64,000 nucleotides of DNA from positions 62,001 to 126,000 of the forward strand of contig JAIXMN010000026.1 in the NCBI GenBank assembly GCA_025716815.1, in the 5' to 3' direction. Position 1 is the stretch's first letter; every line of letters begins with the position of its first letter. Position numbers and translations under genes: made by a program. This stretch comes from Dichotomocladium elegans (lineage: Eukaryota; Mucoromycota; Mucoromycetes; Mucorales; Lichtheimiaceae). This document shows positions 11,300 to 23,500 of this stretch, in pieces. The notes under the pieces were generated by a model. That model was given only the letters and a program-made list of their open reading frames with translations. It made no database searches and was not told where the DNA came from.

Positions 11300-11657
11300 T
11301 GTCGTTGCCTAGGTCACTGAGATCCTTTTGTATACTGGGGACAACGACGGGTTCACACAGAACACTGAATGTCACTAAGACAATTCGGAAGATTGTGATT
11401 GATCCGATAGATGCCCTTTATTCTATATTACTGGCTTGATATTTATACTTTGTTATACATTGGATATCCATAGAGGTTATGTAAAAGATATGTCACGCCA
11501 TGTAGAGCTTGTCAGGCGATAGCGACATAATGTATGCATATGCATACATTGCGGGCATGTGCCTGAGGGCGATGGGATCAGGTCATTCTAGCGTGCATAT
11601 GCATGATGCAAATTCTTTACATTCATGCCACGTGACTCGCACGATCAGTCCACGACA
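11300..11657 (-). repeat. Gypsy-1 5' LTR, 358 bp
   Basis: Bounded by TGTCG and CGACA. In element direction it contains a TATAAATATC box shortly upstream of AATAAAGGGC, giving a compact promoter/polyadenylation core. The inner side abuts the primer-binding site. Confidence 0.88.
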
Positions 11658-11671
11658 TGTGTGTGTCGTGT

Positions 11672-11870
11672 TGTCGTTGTCCTGGTCACGAAGATCCTTT
11701 TGCAATTGTCATGCGTATATTTTGGCGGTTACACCGTAGCCAATAGCAACGACCAAGCGTAACCGTAGAAGAAGAAGGGTAACAGATAGATGATGTTTAT
11801 TGCATGGCACTACTTGGATATTTATACTGGTTTTGCTATCTAATAATAATCATGGAGAAGTGGGATAAAA
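11672..11870 (-). repeat. Degenerate gypsy LTR fragment
   Basis: Begins TGTCGTTGTCCTGGTCACGA, resembling the Gypsy-1 LTR end at 11300. It keeps the same layout in minus orientation (GATGTTTATTGC then GATATTTATACTGG, i.e. TATAAATATC upstream of an AATAAA-like site). The far boundary is uncertain. Confidence 0.55.
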
Positions 11871-11929
11871 GGGAAATAGAAGTGGGCTGTGCGTCTGATG
11901 CGAGGACTACTGTCAGAATACAACTGGGG

Positions 11930-12510
11930 GTAGTCTAGATAACAGGACTTGCGCTCGGACAGAGGACAGGATAAGAGGAAGGCACGGACTAGGAACTGGA
12001 AGATAGTGGTAATGCAGAAGTATGCCAGATGGCAGATCAAAACAAGACAAGAAGAGAACAGGAAGCAAGTCAAGAGCTAGACTAAAGGGGTGGGTGTTAG
12101 GTACTTTCCATTACGCAGCATACACCAAGTCGGATAACTACCAGGAACAAGGCAGAGCCGGAGAGGCGCGACAAGACGGATCAGATACTTCGGGATAAGA
12201 GCAGAAACGGTTTACAGGACAGGACCGAGGCTTGACCAGGACAAGGTAAGTGGTTCTTGGTAATTGTGACAATAATCTGATGATATTTATTAGGACAAAC
12301 TATGGCAGTATTTATACTAGCTATGATGTGTAGGACCAGAGTTCAGATAGCCTTGGACGTTGAGATACTGACTGGAAGTTAATAAATGCAGTCGATAGAT
12401 TGCGGAATTGGCCGGGAAGCAAATTAATGCAATGAGGGTGTCCATTGCATGAATGAAAATGCACGACCCTAAATGATTCCCATTTTGGTCATGACAACTA
12501 CTGTCATTCG
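11930..12510. repeat. Dispersed repeat, copy A (pairs with 29830-30345)
   Basis: Shares many blocks in the same order with 29830-30345: ACAGGACT-GCGCT, GCGGTAATGC/GTGGTAATGC, GTTAGGTACTT, TATACTAGCT, GTTGAGATACTGACT, TGCATGAATGAAAAT and CATTTTGGTCATGAC. It is probably an old solo LTR or non-autonomous element. It has the TTTATT/TATTTATAC core typical of LTRs in this window. Confidence 0.75.
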
Positions 12511-12584
12511 TGCACTTGTCGAAGAGGACTATGAAAAGCGATAAAAATAGAGAGCACCGTTGATTGGTCAAGCAATCTGTGCTA

Positions 12585-12720
12585 CGACACAATAGACAAC
12601 GGCGAGTTCACACAGAACTGGAATGTCACTAAGACGATTTAGGGAAATATCAGAAATGAGATGTCCTTTATTTAATGAAACTATTTGAGTATTTATATGT
12701 TTTTCTGTATCTAAGAATAT
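12585..12720 (-). repeat. Degenerate LTR fragment related to Gypsy-1 LTR
   Basis: TTCACACAGAAC..GAATGTCACTAAGAC and ATG-CCTTTATT followed by GTATTTATATG parallel positions 11350-11460 of the intact LTR. Confidence 0.6.
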
Positions 12721-12845
12721 GTGGCTAATGTATATATATAGATTGTGGCTAGTCGTTTGAATCTTGTGGACTGGTCTTGGATGTGGTACGTGGCTCGGCA
12801 AGGGTACTGCGCCTTGTACGTTCTTGCGAGTCTTACAAAATAAAT

Positions 12846-13215
12846 TACAGGATTTTCAAGAAGAAGTTTGCCACAAATTTTAGTTGTTCATATAGATGGT
12901 CTATGTTTTTCGTTTTCTTTTTGCTTCAAAATCGAATACAAATTTTAGTATTTCGTTTCTCTTCTTCCTTCGAAATTAGAATGAAACATAAATGGTTGGC
13001 CTCCCAAAACTGTTCTGGTGTAAAAAGAGGAGAAGGAAGACTCATCTATAGCCTTGATTGAAATGTTCTTGCTGCTATTGCCTGTAAATTTGACAAAAGG
13101 GTAGCAACGAAATGCTAAAATTTGTATTCGAATTTGAAGCAAAAAAAACGAAAAACCTAGACGGTCTATATGAACAACTAAGATTTATGGCAAAGTTCTT
13201 CTTGAAAATCCTGTA
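12846..13215. repeat. Long inverted repeat (foldback/MITE-like)
   Basis: A left arm at about 12846-12960 (ACAGGATTTTCAAGAAGAAG...) is nearly the reverse complement of a right arm at about 13104-13215 (...CTTCTTGAAAATCCTGT). The loop is about 140 bp. Arms stay alignable over about 110 bp with scattered mismatches. No coding capacity. It could be a non-autonomous DNA element or a source of hairpin RNA. Confidence 0.8.
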
Positions 13216-13266
13216 GTTTGTGTGGCCAACTGAGCCTGGCCATGACAGTGTAATTGGCGGATCATG

Positions 13267-13640
13267 TGTCGTCCTTTTGGCAGATATATCCATAGCCAGT
13301 GGTGACGTGCTTGGGACGATTATAATATAAGATAGACCTCGGGGAGGATGATCTTTATTGTTTACCAGGGGAGGGGATATTTATATGTTCTCTAACTATT
13401 GTGGTAATGCTGATTACAAGACAAAAGGCTACGTGGCATGATGAGGGATGAATACATGTTCGACGGAAATTAGACTACGTTTGAGGTTTACGTGGGCTGA
13501 CGAGAAGCGACTACGTGTTCGAACGATGGTCATGGTATGACAAGACTAAAAAGGGAAACTCCGCCAAATCAGGTCTGCAATAGATGTCGCGGTAAAAGAA
13601 GCGTCACAGCATAGCGGTCAGGAAGCGTTGTATGACGACA
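13267..13640 (-). repeat. Candidate solo LTR
   Basis: Begins TGTCG and ends CGACA like the gypsy LTRs here. In minus orientation it has the TATAAATATC/AATAAA core (plus strand CTTTATTG...GATATTTATATG near 13350-13380). No matching target duplication was seen, so the boundaries are tentative. Confidence 0.45.
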
Positions 13641-13655
13641 CTATGACAACACACG

Positions 13656-13989
13656 TGTCGCATACAAATACGCCATCCAATCAGAAAGGTTCATTGTCAT
13701 AACCAAAAAAAGGGGAATTATTCAAGAGCGCCCGATTCGGACTGCATGTATTACTTACAGTGCATTGATTGATTCACTGCATTTATTACTTCCATGCATT
13801 GATTAACCCATGGCAATTATTGCTACAGCTACATATATTAATTTCCAAACGATTACGATTAACCTCAACATCCCCATCAATGCATTCTAGAATCTAGTAT
13901 AAATACCCTCGATCCAACTATAATAAAAATCATCACTACTCAACTCGTCCCTACACTGGCCAAGGTTCATCCGCCAAAAATAGCCGACA
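13656..13989 (+). repeat. Gypsy-2 5' LTR
   Basis: 334 bp. Contains AGTATAAATACCC followed by ATAATAAAAATC. It differs from the 3' LTR at 13759, 13781, 13794 and 13811, each a CpG-type transition in this copy. Confidence 0.92.
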
Positions 13990-14008
13990 ATTGGTAGCTG
14001 ATGATTAT

Positions 14009-15055
14009 ATGAGCCATCCACCCACGCCAAGCTTCCAGTCATACCGCACACGACACCTTTTAGAATCCGACGACGAAGAATCCCCGACAACAAGATCGAT
14101 ACTAGAGGACCTACCAGAGAGCCCTACGATGCCATCTACGGAACAAGAAGAGCCAATGAGGGTGATGCTCCAGGCAGTCATGGCCCTATTGTCAAAGAAA
14201 GATGGCTTCCCAGTGAAGATATGAGAACCCGATACATACAATGGCGACAGATCGCTAGATGCCGTACAGAGCTGGACTCGCTCAGTGGAGAGGTACTTGG
14301 GGTTGTCGTCACTCCCCAAGCATGAATGGGCAGATTATGCCAAGACCCTGTTACGCGGGAACGCCGAAACCTGGTGGCAACACGAAGAACGCTTTGGAGA
14401 AGACATCTCCGACTGGAACGAGTTCAAGAAACGAATAATTAGCACATTCAGCCCAGTGAACGCTAACCAACTAGCGCGCGATCGATTGGCAACCTTGAGG
14501 CAGACCAGGTCTGTGCAGACTTATGTGACACAGTTCCAATCCGCCTGCGCACCGCTAACGTCTATGACCGATGAAGAAGCCCTAGACAGGTTCACGAGAG
14601 GACTGCAGGAAGAAGTTCGCGTCCACGTAAGGACTTGTTTTCCGCAAACATCGACCGACGCCATCCGCGTTGCATTAGCTTATGAAAGCGCTCGTTTGAT
14701 GAGTTGCGAGTTCGGCCAGGATCGCAGAATTTTCCCCAACGACCAGATGCAAGGCCAATGTATAAGCAACTCGGCGGCACCACAGTATCTGCGAACCAAC
14801 GGTGTTGCACCCATGGACCTGGACACCATCCAGTCCAGACGCAACTCAGACTGTACCTGGAACAATGGTAATCGAAGTACCAACCGTGGCCGACGCGACC
14901 ATCTTCGAGGCAAAGAATGTTTTAACTGCGGAGGTCGAGGGCACTTAGCCCGGGAATGCCCAACCGAACGCACCGAACCTAGGAATTACCACAAAGGTTA
15001 CCAGCAGCGGAACCATGGCCAGAGCCACCCAAAAGGCAAAGTGCAGATGGATTGA
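14009..15055 (+). pseudogene. Gypsy-2 Gag with one premature stop
   Basis: One frame runs from the ATG at 14009 to the TGA at 15053-15055, interrupted only by TGA at 14222-14224. A CGA-to-TGA change at a CpG would explain that stop. The gag core (AKTLLRGNAETWWQHEE; FKKRIISTFSPVN) and the CCHC knuckle CFNCGGRGHLAREC are present. The stop removes the capsid core from the product unless it is read through or initiation occurs downstream. The final TGA overlaps pol by the same GGATTGAAGGGA junction as in Gypsy-1. Confidence 0.85.
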
Positions 15056-18000
15056 AGGGAGCCCATCCGCGCCCATACACACACCAGCAATCCCTCAACA
15101 TCTTGAAAACCGAACCTCCCAAGTCGATAGTCCCTGAGAAGCCCCTCATCGACCTCGCCGACACGCCAGTACCCGAAATCCAGGAACCATTAAAGGACCT
15201 AGAAGCAGACAAGGAGTATTTCAACTCTTTATTATCAATAAATGAGACTGAATTGCCAATGTATTCTATGCTGTGCAATGGTCGACCAGTAGAGGTCCTT
15301 ATCGATTCCGGGGCCACCGGTTCCTATATTGCACCCCGTGTCGCTGTTGACTTACCAATACAACCTGTAGCCAAGCGAGAGGTAGAAACCGCTGGAGGCC
15401 ACACTCTAGAGATTACTGCACGAGCAACGCTAGACCTAAATGCCGGAGGATATAAGCACACAGCGGAGGCATATATTCTCGATACCAAATTCGATCTGAT
15501 CCTCGGTCGCGATTGGCTTAAGCTAGTTAACCCCATACCTGATTGGGATCTGGATACGTGGCGAATCGATTCAGGGACAGACACCTACACACTACGACCA
15601 TCGCAGCAGCGCGAAGTCCCTGATCTGGTGTACCTCATTTCGCATCGACAAGTCCAACGATTGGAACGTGTCAAACAAGTCGATGACATGTTCCTTTGTT
15701 ACGTGCGACATGATCCCATCGATATCACGCCAGTCACGGAGGGACGTTTCGGAAAGTTGGTAAGCGAATTCGGTGATGTATTCCAAGACAAGCTACCAGG
15801 TTTACCCCCGGAACGTGAGGTCGAACATATAATTGACACAGGTGACGCAGCGCCAATCTCACGCCCTCCTTTCAAGATGAGTCCGCTAGAGTTAGACGAG
15901 CTACGGAAACAATTGGGTGAACTACTCGATCTTCGTCTCATCCGCCCTAGTGCATCTCCTTGGGGCGCACCCGTTTTATTCGTCCAAAAAAGGATGGTAG
16001 TATGCGGCTTTGTATAGACTATCGTGCAATTAATAGAGTCACTCGCCGCAATACGCACCCTCTACCACGGATCGATGAATGCCTCGAGAGACTGGGAGGT
16101 GCCAGGTATTTTTCCAGTATCGACTTACGAAGCGGATATCACCAAGTGCGTATTCGAGAGGAAGATGTACCTAAGACGGCCTTCAATACCCGCTATGGTT
16201 CTTACGAATTCTTGGTACTGCCATTTGGGTTAACGAACGCGCCGCCTACCTTTCAGAAGCTAATGAATGCCGTACTGGGAGACTATCTGGACGATTTTGC
16301 TTTGGTTTATTTGGACGATATTCTGATATTCAGCAAGACTGAAGACGAGCATTATCAGCATGTCCGACAAGTGTTGGAACGCCTCCGCAAGTCGCAGCTC
16401 ATTGCTAACCTTAAGAAGTGTGACCTGAACAAAACAGAACTCGAATTCGTAGGCTTCCAAGTATCTGCAAAAGGGATCCGGCCGTCAAAGAAAAAGGTGC
16501 AAGCGATTCTGGATTGGCCACAGCCAACAAATGTACAGGAAGTACGCCAGTTCATTGGTCTCGGGTCGCACTATCGACGGTTCATTCGCGACTTTGCAAC
16601 GATCGCCGCACCTTTGACCGACTTGACAAAGGGAGTGGGTGCAAAGAAAAGGAAAATTACCTGGACCCCCGACTGCCAACATGCGTTTGAGGAAATCAAA
16701 GCCCGAATGTGTAATGCACCGATTCTATCACCGCCCAATCCGGAACTGCCGTTTGTGATCGAAACAGATGCTTCCGATTTTGGCGTAGGTGCTGTGCTGC
16801 TACAAGAAGGCGACAATGGACAAATGCACCCTATAGCATTCGAATCTAAGAAGCTATCGACCGCCGAACGGAATTATCCCGCCAGGAATGCGAACTCCTG
16901 GCCATTCTTCACGCCCTCCGAGCCTGGCGCGTTTCATCGAAGGACGACGATACATAGTGTACACCGACCATCACCCACTAAAATATTTTCGTTCCCAAGT
17001 CAAGCCAACACCAAGACTAACTAGGTGGATCTCTGAGATGGAGTTGTATGACCCAGACATTCACTATAAGCCGGGAAAAGACAACCACGTACCCGATCTT
17101 TTATCCAGACGCGACGGTGCTGCATGCCTAACTACCGAAATTGACCTCAACCTGAATATCTATATGCAGTTCGCTCGATACAAGAATCTGACTGGCCAAA
17201 TTCTATGCCTTACCTGAAACTCAGTGGCCACGAATTTACAAGGACTTACTGGAGAAACACAGGGACAAGTTCACTAGTAATAACGGTCAGGTATTTAGGA
17301 AGATAAAACTCGGCCAGGAACTACAGGAAGTCAGATACGTCCTTTTTGCACGACGCGCCGACTTGGTGCAGCAATTCCACCGATCATTCGGGCACGCCGG
17401 CAACACTACGATGTACGACCTGATGCGAAAGAGATGGTGGTGGCCGGGCATGCGTGCAGATATCCAGGAATGGGTAGCAACTTGCCCCCAGTGCCAATTA
17501 GCGTCCAATGCAGGCAGAAACGTCCATCACGCGCCAATGAAACCCTTGGAAATACCACCCGCTTTCTCGCGCTGGCATCTTGACTTTATCGGTGAACTCC
17601 CAACCACGGCTCAGGGCAACCGTTGGCTCCTGGTTGCCGTAGACTCTATGACAAATTGGACTATCGCCTGGGCGGTCCGTGAAGCTACCGGAGAAACTAT
17701 CGCCAACTTTTTATATGAAGAAATTGTGCTACGTTTCGGCTGCCCTGCTGAGATTGTTACTGATCGCGGATCCAACTTCATGTCCAAGGTTCTCACCAAC
17801 TACCTTGGTCGCCTCAAGGTCAATCACGCTCTGACTTCGGCCTATCACCCACGCACCAATGGCAAAGCTGAACGCACCAATGGCATCCTCAAACAAATGC
17901 TACGGAAGTACGTCGATGGTAATATTTACCACTGGGACAAGTTCGTCGAACCGGCTGTGTTTGCCTGCCAAATTCGAAAACATCGGACGACGGGATTCAG

Positions 18001-18595
18001 CCCGTTCTTCCTGGTCTATGGCCAAGAGCCCAAACTTCCAGGTGATTTTCTGCGCCCCTTCCTCGACGTTACCACATCGCAAACTGCACCCTCAGATCCT
18101 GCCCTGAATCGCATTCCTGAGGTTCGACGGCTACATGAAGCACGACAACTGGCAGCACAGCGTCTGAACAATAATGCGACGAAGGATAAGGCTCGCTGGG
18201 ATTTATTTATAAGACCCCAGAAGTTCACTATTGGAGACCACGTACTCTTGCGCCACGAAAACAAGCTGAGCCTCGAATACAATTGGCAGGGACCATACCG
18301 CGTAATTGGCTCGAACCCCTCCACCGATATCTATAAGCTAATAGACTTAAAAGGCGTCGAATACTCTTCCTGGGTTCACACAGATCGGCTTCGTCCAGTA
18401 CATGTGGGCTCCCACATAGACAGCACTCCATGGTACGATCCAGCTAGTTCCCGCGCCAATGAACGACGGCACCTCGAAGCAGCAGCTGCCGCCACCGCTC
18501 ACATGACTGGGTTGTCCAGGGACGTCCAACACTCTGGGGAGGGGGTGTTGTCGCATACAAATACGCCATCCAATCAGAAAGGTTCATTGTCATAA
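15052..18595 (+). pseudogene. Gypsy-2 pol polyprotein, frameshifted
   Basis: Protease (IDSGATGSYI), reverse transcriptase ([30 protein letters not shown]), RNase H ([29 protein letters not shown]), integrase zinc domain (FGHAGNTTMYDLMRKRWWWP) and integrase core (IVTDRGSNF; NGKAERTNG) are all recognisable. Breaks: one A lost from an A-run at about 15986-15991, two 1-nt losses near 16885 and 16930 in RNase H, and two near 17150 and 17220. From about 17230 the integrase part is open to 18595 and ends inside the 3' LTR. The frame is -1 relative to gag. Confidence 0.9.
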
Positions 18596-18882
18596 CCAAA
18601 AAAAGGGGAATTATTCAAGAGCGCCCGATTCGGACTGCATGTATTACTTACGGTGCATTGATTGATTCACTGCGTTTATTACTTCCGTGCATTGATTAAC
18701 CCACGGCAATTATTGCTACAGCTACATATATTAATTTCCAAACGATTACGATTAACCTCAACATCCCCATCAATGCATTCTAGAATCTAGTATAAATACC
18801 CTCGATCCAACTATAATAAAAATCATCACTACTCAACTCGTCCCTACACTGGCCAAGGTTCATCCGCCAAAAATAGCCGACA
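18549..18882 (+). repeat. Gypsy-2 3' LTR
   Basis: 334 bp, preceded by the purine tract. It retains CpG at the four sites where the 5' LTR has TpG or CpA. Confidence 0.92.
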
Positions 18883-18972
18883 ACTGTACTACGACAACTA
18901 CAACATTTGGACCGACACACGACATCCGCCAAAAAGGCGGCAAAGCTATATAGCACCTTATTCATGCGCTGA

Positions 18973-19044
18973 TTCCCCCACCGGGAATTGAACCCGGGCC
19001 ACCGGTGTGAGAGACCGGGATCCTAGCCACTAGACCATAGAGGA
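18973..19044 (-). tRNA. tRNA-Glu (CTC anticodon)
   Basis: A 72-nt cloverleaf on the minus strand. Acceptor stem TCCTCTA pairs with TGGGGGA (with G-U pairs), discriminator A. D arm GTCTAGTGGCTAGGAT, anticodon stem CCGGT/ACCGG around the loop CTCTCAC, so anticodon CTC (Glu, GAG). T arm CCGGG TTCAATT CCCGG gives a good B box. No intron. A run of five T on the coding strand near 18933-18937 could end transcription. Its upstream side is occupied by Gypsy-3, whose LTR starts 12 bp from the mature 5' end. Confidence 0.95.
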
Positions 19045-19055
19045 GAGACCTTGTT

Positions 19056-19549
19056 TGTCGTGGACGAACGGAGTTTTGGCTCCAGGACTGCCAAATCAAG
19101 GCAAAGATTCAAGCCCAGAAATCCCGGTCGACCCAAGCACTCAATTCGAAGCACGTGATCCCAAACATCCCTCTTGTCACGTGCCTTTCGGAAGCTAAAA
19201 TGCCATGGCGCTTCCTGGCATCTTCTGGAACTTGCTCCACGATTACTTCCCCACCACACCAGTCATGTCACGTCGACTCTTCTAGAAAAAGGATGTCTCT
19301 AGAACCATCAGTAGCTTTTGCTAGTATCTTCTTTAGACATTAGTATAAATATCAGCTGTATCCTTTACTACAATAAAGAACAGTCAATCTATCTACTCTT
19401 ATTCTTATATTCCGCTTCCTCCTGAAATCAAGGCTTCCTCGGCGCATATCCTCTTGTTTACTGCTAGTTTGAGTACTCTTTGGGCTGGATAAAGATATTA
19501 TTACAAAAGCGGAAAGAGACAAGACAACTAGGAAACAAGAAAACCGACA
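19056..19549 (+). repeat. Gypsy-3 5' LTR
   Basis: 494 bp with AGTATAAATATCAG and, about 20 bp later, ACAATAAAGAAC (promoter and polyadenylation core). Apparently identical to the 3' copy. Confidence 0.95.
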
Positions 19550-19650
19550 ACTGGTAGCTGATGCTCATTCGTTCCCACTGAATACAAGATCAAGATTGGA
19601 TACGACTTTATTTTGCTTAAGAAGAACTACTACCCGACAACTGACTTACC

Positions 19651-20565
19651 ATGGACACCGATAACAGTCTTACCTTCGAGCAACAAGCTCTGATGACGGT
19701 AATGCAGTCACTGCAACAACTACTGCAACGACAACAGCAAGTCCCACAGGAAGACGAGTTCATGCATGGTACTGGACAAGAAGACAATCGGACTCTTTTG
19801 CAAGCACTCCGACCTGTCAAACCTGACACTTTCTCCAGTGAACGTAATTCGCGCAAGGTCGATGCTTGGTTGTACACTATCGAAAAGTATTGCGAATTGG
19901 TGCAAATGCGCCATGATCATCAACGTGTGTTGTTTGCTGTGGCTCTACTTCGAGATGGTGCTATTACTTGGTGGCGTCAATTAGAATCCGATACAAATGT
20001 GGCGACCCCCCAAACATGGCAACAATTTTGCGATGCATTCCGTACAGAATTCAAGCCCGAAAATGCCGAACAAATTGCTCGACAAAAGCTTCAAGAGTTA
20101 CAGCAGCGTGGCTCGGTGTCTTCTTACGTCCGTGCCTTCCGGGATATCATGCTCGAACTACCTAATATGGATGTCAAGGATGCTCTGTTTGTTTTCACCA
20201 ACGGTCTAAAATATCAAGTCAAGCTGCATGTGCTGATCCACAAACCGGATACTCTCCACAAGGCGTACGAACTGGCTGAATCATATGAAAGTGCTCAACG
20301 AGTGGCTCGCGGTCTACACAATTCTCGTCCTGCTTTTGGTTTTGGCCATCATGGTGCTACTCGTAACGCATACACTGCCTCTGAGCCAACACCTATGGAA
20401 TTGGATGCTCTCTCCCTGGCACAATCAAATCGTTCACGTATTCGCTGTTTCCGTTGCGGTCGAATGGGTCATTACCGTCGTGAGTGTCGACAACCAAGAA
20501 GCAACAACGATGACCAAACACAAGCACAATCATCAAGCCAGGATTTTGGCAACGCACGTGCGTAA
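19651..20565 (+). CDS. Gypsy-3 Gag
   Basis: 304 residues, intact. A Gln-rich N-terminal segment precedes the gag core ([40 protein letters not shown]) and a CCHC knuckle [14 protein letters not shown] near the C-terminus. The ATG at 19651 follows the primer-binding site by about 90 bp. Pol overlaps it in the -1 frame. Confidence 0.92.
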   Translation: MDTDNSLTFEQQALMTVMQSLQQLLQRQQQVPQEDEFMHGTGQEDNRTLLQALRPVKPDTFSSERNSRKVDAWLYTIEKYCELVQMRHDHQRVLFAVALLRDGAITWWRQLESDTNVATPQTWQQFCDAFRTEFKPENAEQIARQKLQELQQRGSVSSYVRAFRDIMLELPNMDVKDALFVFTNGLKYQVKLHVLIHKPDTLHKAYELAESYESAQRVARGLHNSRPAFGFGHHGATRNAYTASEPTPMELDALSLAQSNRSRIRCFRCGRMGHYRRECRQPRSNNDDQTQAQSSSQDFGNARA

Positions 20566-23500
20566 GCAAGGGGAAACGTACGTGCAGCCATGAACTTCCC
20601 CTTAAGAAGAAGCAAAACCGGTCGCTGGAGGATCAGGGGATTGTTCACAAGGGTCCACAAGAAAAGGATTCTCCAGTGGGGTTGGCCAATGTTATCCACC
20701 AAGGCAAGGAAAGTTCTGTAGCGTCTGATACTAATGTTGAGGGCACGCACGTTACTCCAAGTGATGGATTGGTGGACGCAGCTGTGGGTGGCCAACGCAG
20801 TGATGATGCTGTTCAAAATGCTCACACTGAGGAGAAAGAGCTGCGAGAAGATTGCTGTCACTTGGAAGAGTTGAACGCTTGCACGGGTGAATCGTTACCA
20901 TTGTATGGTGGCATGACAAGGAAAAAGCGTATTTTGGCTCTGATCGATACAGGTGCAAGTGCAAGTTATGTTTCATCAAGGTTTTGCAAGGACTTGGATA
21001 AAATTGATATTGTGGCGCGCGATGTTGAAACTGCTGGCGGACACAGACTGAAGATCTCCAAGAAGGTGGCGTTCCCATTCTCACTATCCAGTTGTGATAT
21101 GAAGGTCGATGCATATGTGCTAGACACCAAATTTGACGTAATCCTTGGAAGGAATTGGCTGGCAGAATACACACCAAAGGCAGACTGGAAAACTGATGTC
21201 TGGAATATCGTCTTGAATGGCAAGAAGTACAAGCTGGAACCAGAGCGGTACTTGGGCGAATCTGGTGTGCGTTACTTGTTGACCCATCGACAAGTTGGTA
21301 AAGCCGTGCGCAAGAACAAAGTCGAAGCCGTATACATGTTACATTTGTTGGAGAATGAAATCAAGTCCAAGGATATCCCACCTACCTTACAAGCATTGGT
21401 GGATGAATACAGCGACGTTTTTCGTGCCGAATTACCTGGATTGCCACCTGAGAGGGAACTGGAACATGTGATCGACACTGGAGATGCAAAACCTATATCA
21501 AGACCGCCTTTCAAGATGTCTCCTTTGGAATTAGATGAACTACGCCGCCAATTGGATGAGTTGTTGAAACTTGGCCTGATCAAGCCTAGTGTATCACCTT
21601 GGGGAGCCCCAGTACTCTTTGTCAAGAAGAAAGATGGCAGTATGAGAATGTGCATTGACTATCGTGCATTGAACAAGGTGACGATTCGGAATCAACATCC
21701 ACTACCAAGAATCGATGAATGCCTTGAACGACTACAAGGTGCCTTGTACTTCACCAGTTTAGATCTCAAGTCGGGATATCACCAAATTCGGATCAAGGAT
21801 GAAGATGTCCCTAAAACGGCTTTCAACACCCGCTATGGACAATTCTCATTTTTGGTACTGCCTTTCGGATTGTGCAATGCTCCGCCTACCTTTCAAAGCC
21901 TGATGAATCGAGTACTCGGTGACTATATCGACCGTTTTGCGCTGGTGTATCTCGACGACATATTGATTTTCAGCAAGTCAGAAGAAGAACATGTCAAGCA
22001 TGTCAAGATGGTACTGGATCGACTACGGGAAGCCAGGTTGTATGCCAATATGTCAAAGTGCGAGTTTGGTAAGACGGAAGTTGAGTTCTTGGGATTCCGT
22101 GTTTCAGCCAAAGGGATCAAACCGGCAGAGGGAAAGCTTAAAGCTATTCAAGATTGGGAGCCACCTACCAATGTCCAAGAGGTCCGGCAATTTATTGGAC
22201 TAGCTCAACATTACCGGCGTTTCATCCCATCTTTTGCGAGCATTGCGACACCCCTTACCGACTTGACCAAAGGCTCTGGACCCAAGAAGAGACCTATCGT
22301 ATGGACTGATGGATGCCAAGCAAGTTTCGATCTGATCAAGGAAAAGTTGACTACTGCTCCTGTGCTGCAAGCTCCCGACCCTAGCAAGCCCTATCGTGTC
22401 GAATGTGATGCATCAGATGTCGGCGTTGGTGCTGTATTATTACAGCCCGATGACACTGGTGTATGGCATCCTCTAGCGTACGAATCCCGCAAGTTGTCCC
22501 CTCAAGAAAGAAACTATCCGGCACAAGAACGCGAACTGTTGTCTATATTGCATGCATTAAGGACGTGGCGATGTTTTCTGGAAGGACGTCAATATGAGAT
22601 CTATACCGATCATAATTCTCTGAAGTACTTGCGGTCCCAAGCCAAAATCACACCAAGACTTGCACGCTGGATGAATGAACTGGAACTCTTCGACCCTGAA
22701 ATCCTGTACAAGCCTGGGAAGGAAAACGGTGTTCCTGATGCCCTTTCAAGAAAAGCATACGATGCCCCACCCAATGATACGTCATTAGAACCCCAATTCC
22801 TTTATGCAAGCATGAATGTATTATCGGAATCTCATCGTCAAGACTGGCCATTGTATTATGTCTCTCGCCCTGCTGATTTGCCCAAGGAAGTAACTGCTTT
22901 CCTGGACCAAGAGCAAGAACACTTCGTGGTGCGTGATGGTAAAGTATATCGCAAGATCAAGCTGAAGTCCGGTGACGGTGATCCTCTTATCAAGGAAGTT
23001 CGTTATCTACCATTTGCTCTTCGTGCTGATAAAGTCAAGACATTTCACGATGGATTTGGACACGCCGGCAAGACTACTGTATTCGACTTGATGCATCTTC
23101 GTTATTGGTGGCCTACTATGCGTGCTGACATCCGCGATTGGTTGTCTACCTGTCCTGCTTGTCAAATGAATAGTAGACGCGATCGTGCTCATCATGATGT
23201 CATGCACCCTTGGATGTCCCTGCGGCTTTCTCAAGATGGCACCTCGACTTCATTGGCGAACTGCCGAAGACTGTTCGTGGAAACCGGTGGATCCTAGTTG
23301 CTGTGGATTACATGACCAACTATCCAATTGCAAGAGCTGTTCCTGTTGCGTCTGGTAAAGCTGTAGCTGACTTCCTGTACGAAGAGATTGTGATGCGTTT
23401 TGGCTGTCCCAAGGAAATCCTCACTGATCGCGGTGCAAACTTTATGAGCAAAGTGTTATCCCATTATACAACGCGCATCGGTACTACCCACAAGTTTACA

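Larger units (their letters stand above)
6392..11657 (-). mobile_element. Gypsy-1: Ty3/gypsy LTR retrotransposon, broken
   Basis: Minus-strand element. The order in element direction is 5' LTR (11300-11657), a primer-binding-site-like TGGTAGCTGATGC, gag, then pol with protease, reverse transcriptase, RNase H and integrase, a purine tract (CAGGAGAGGGAAT), and a 3' LTR cut to 6392-6625. LTR ends are TGTCG...CGACA. The domain order RT-RNaseH-IN places it in Ty3/gypsy. Gag is intact; pol has several 1-nt frameshifts. The 3' LTR lacks the terminal 124 bp present in the 5' LTR, so no target duplication can be seen. Confidence 0.93.
13656..18882 (+). mobile_element. Gypsy-2: Ty3/gypsy LTR retrotransposon, decayed
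   Basis: Two 334-bp LTRs (13656-13989 and 18549-18882; ends TGTCG...CGACA) flank a primer-binding-site-like TTGGTAGCTGATG, gag, pol and a polypurine tract GGGGAGGGGG. The LTRs differ at only four positions. Gag carries one premature TGA and pol several 1-nt deletions. The flanking bases (CACG and ACTG) do not form a target duplication, suggesting recombination between elements or later change at one end. Confidence 0.93.

Noticed and set aside
13652..18886. Target-site duplication for Gypsy-2
   Set aside because: Flanking tetramers CACG and ACTG do not match.
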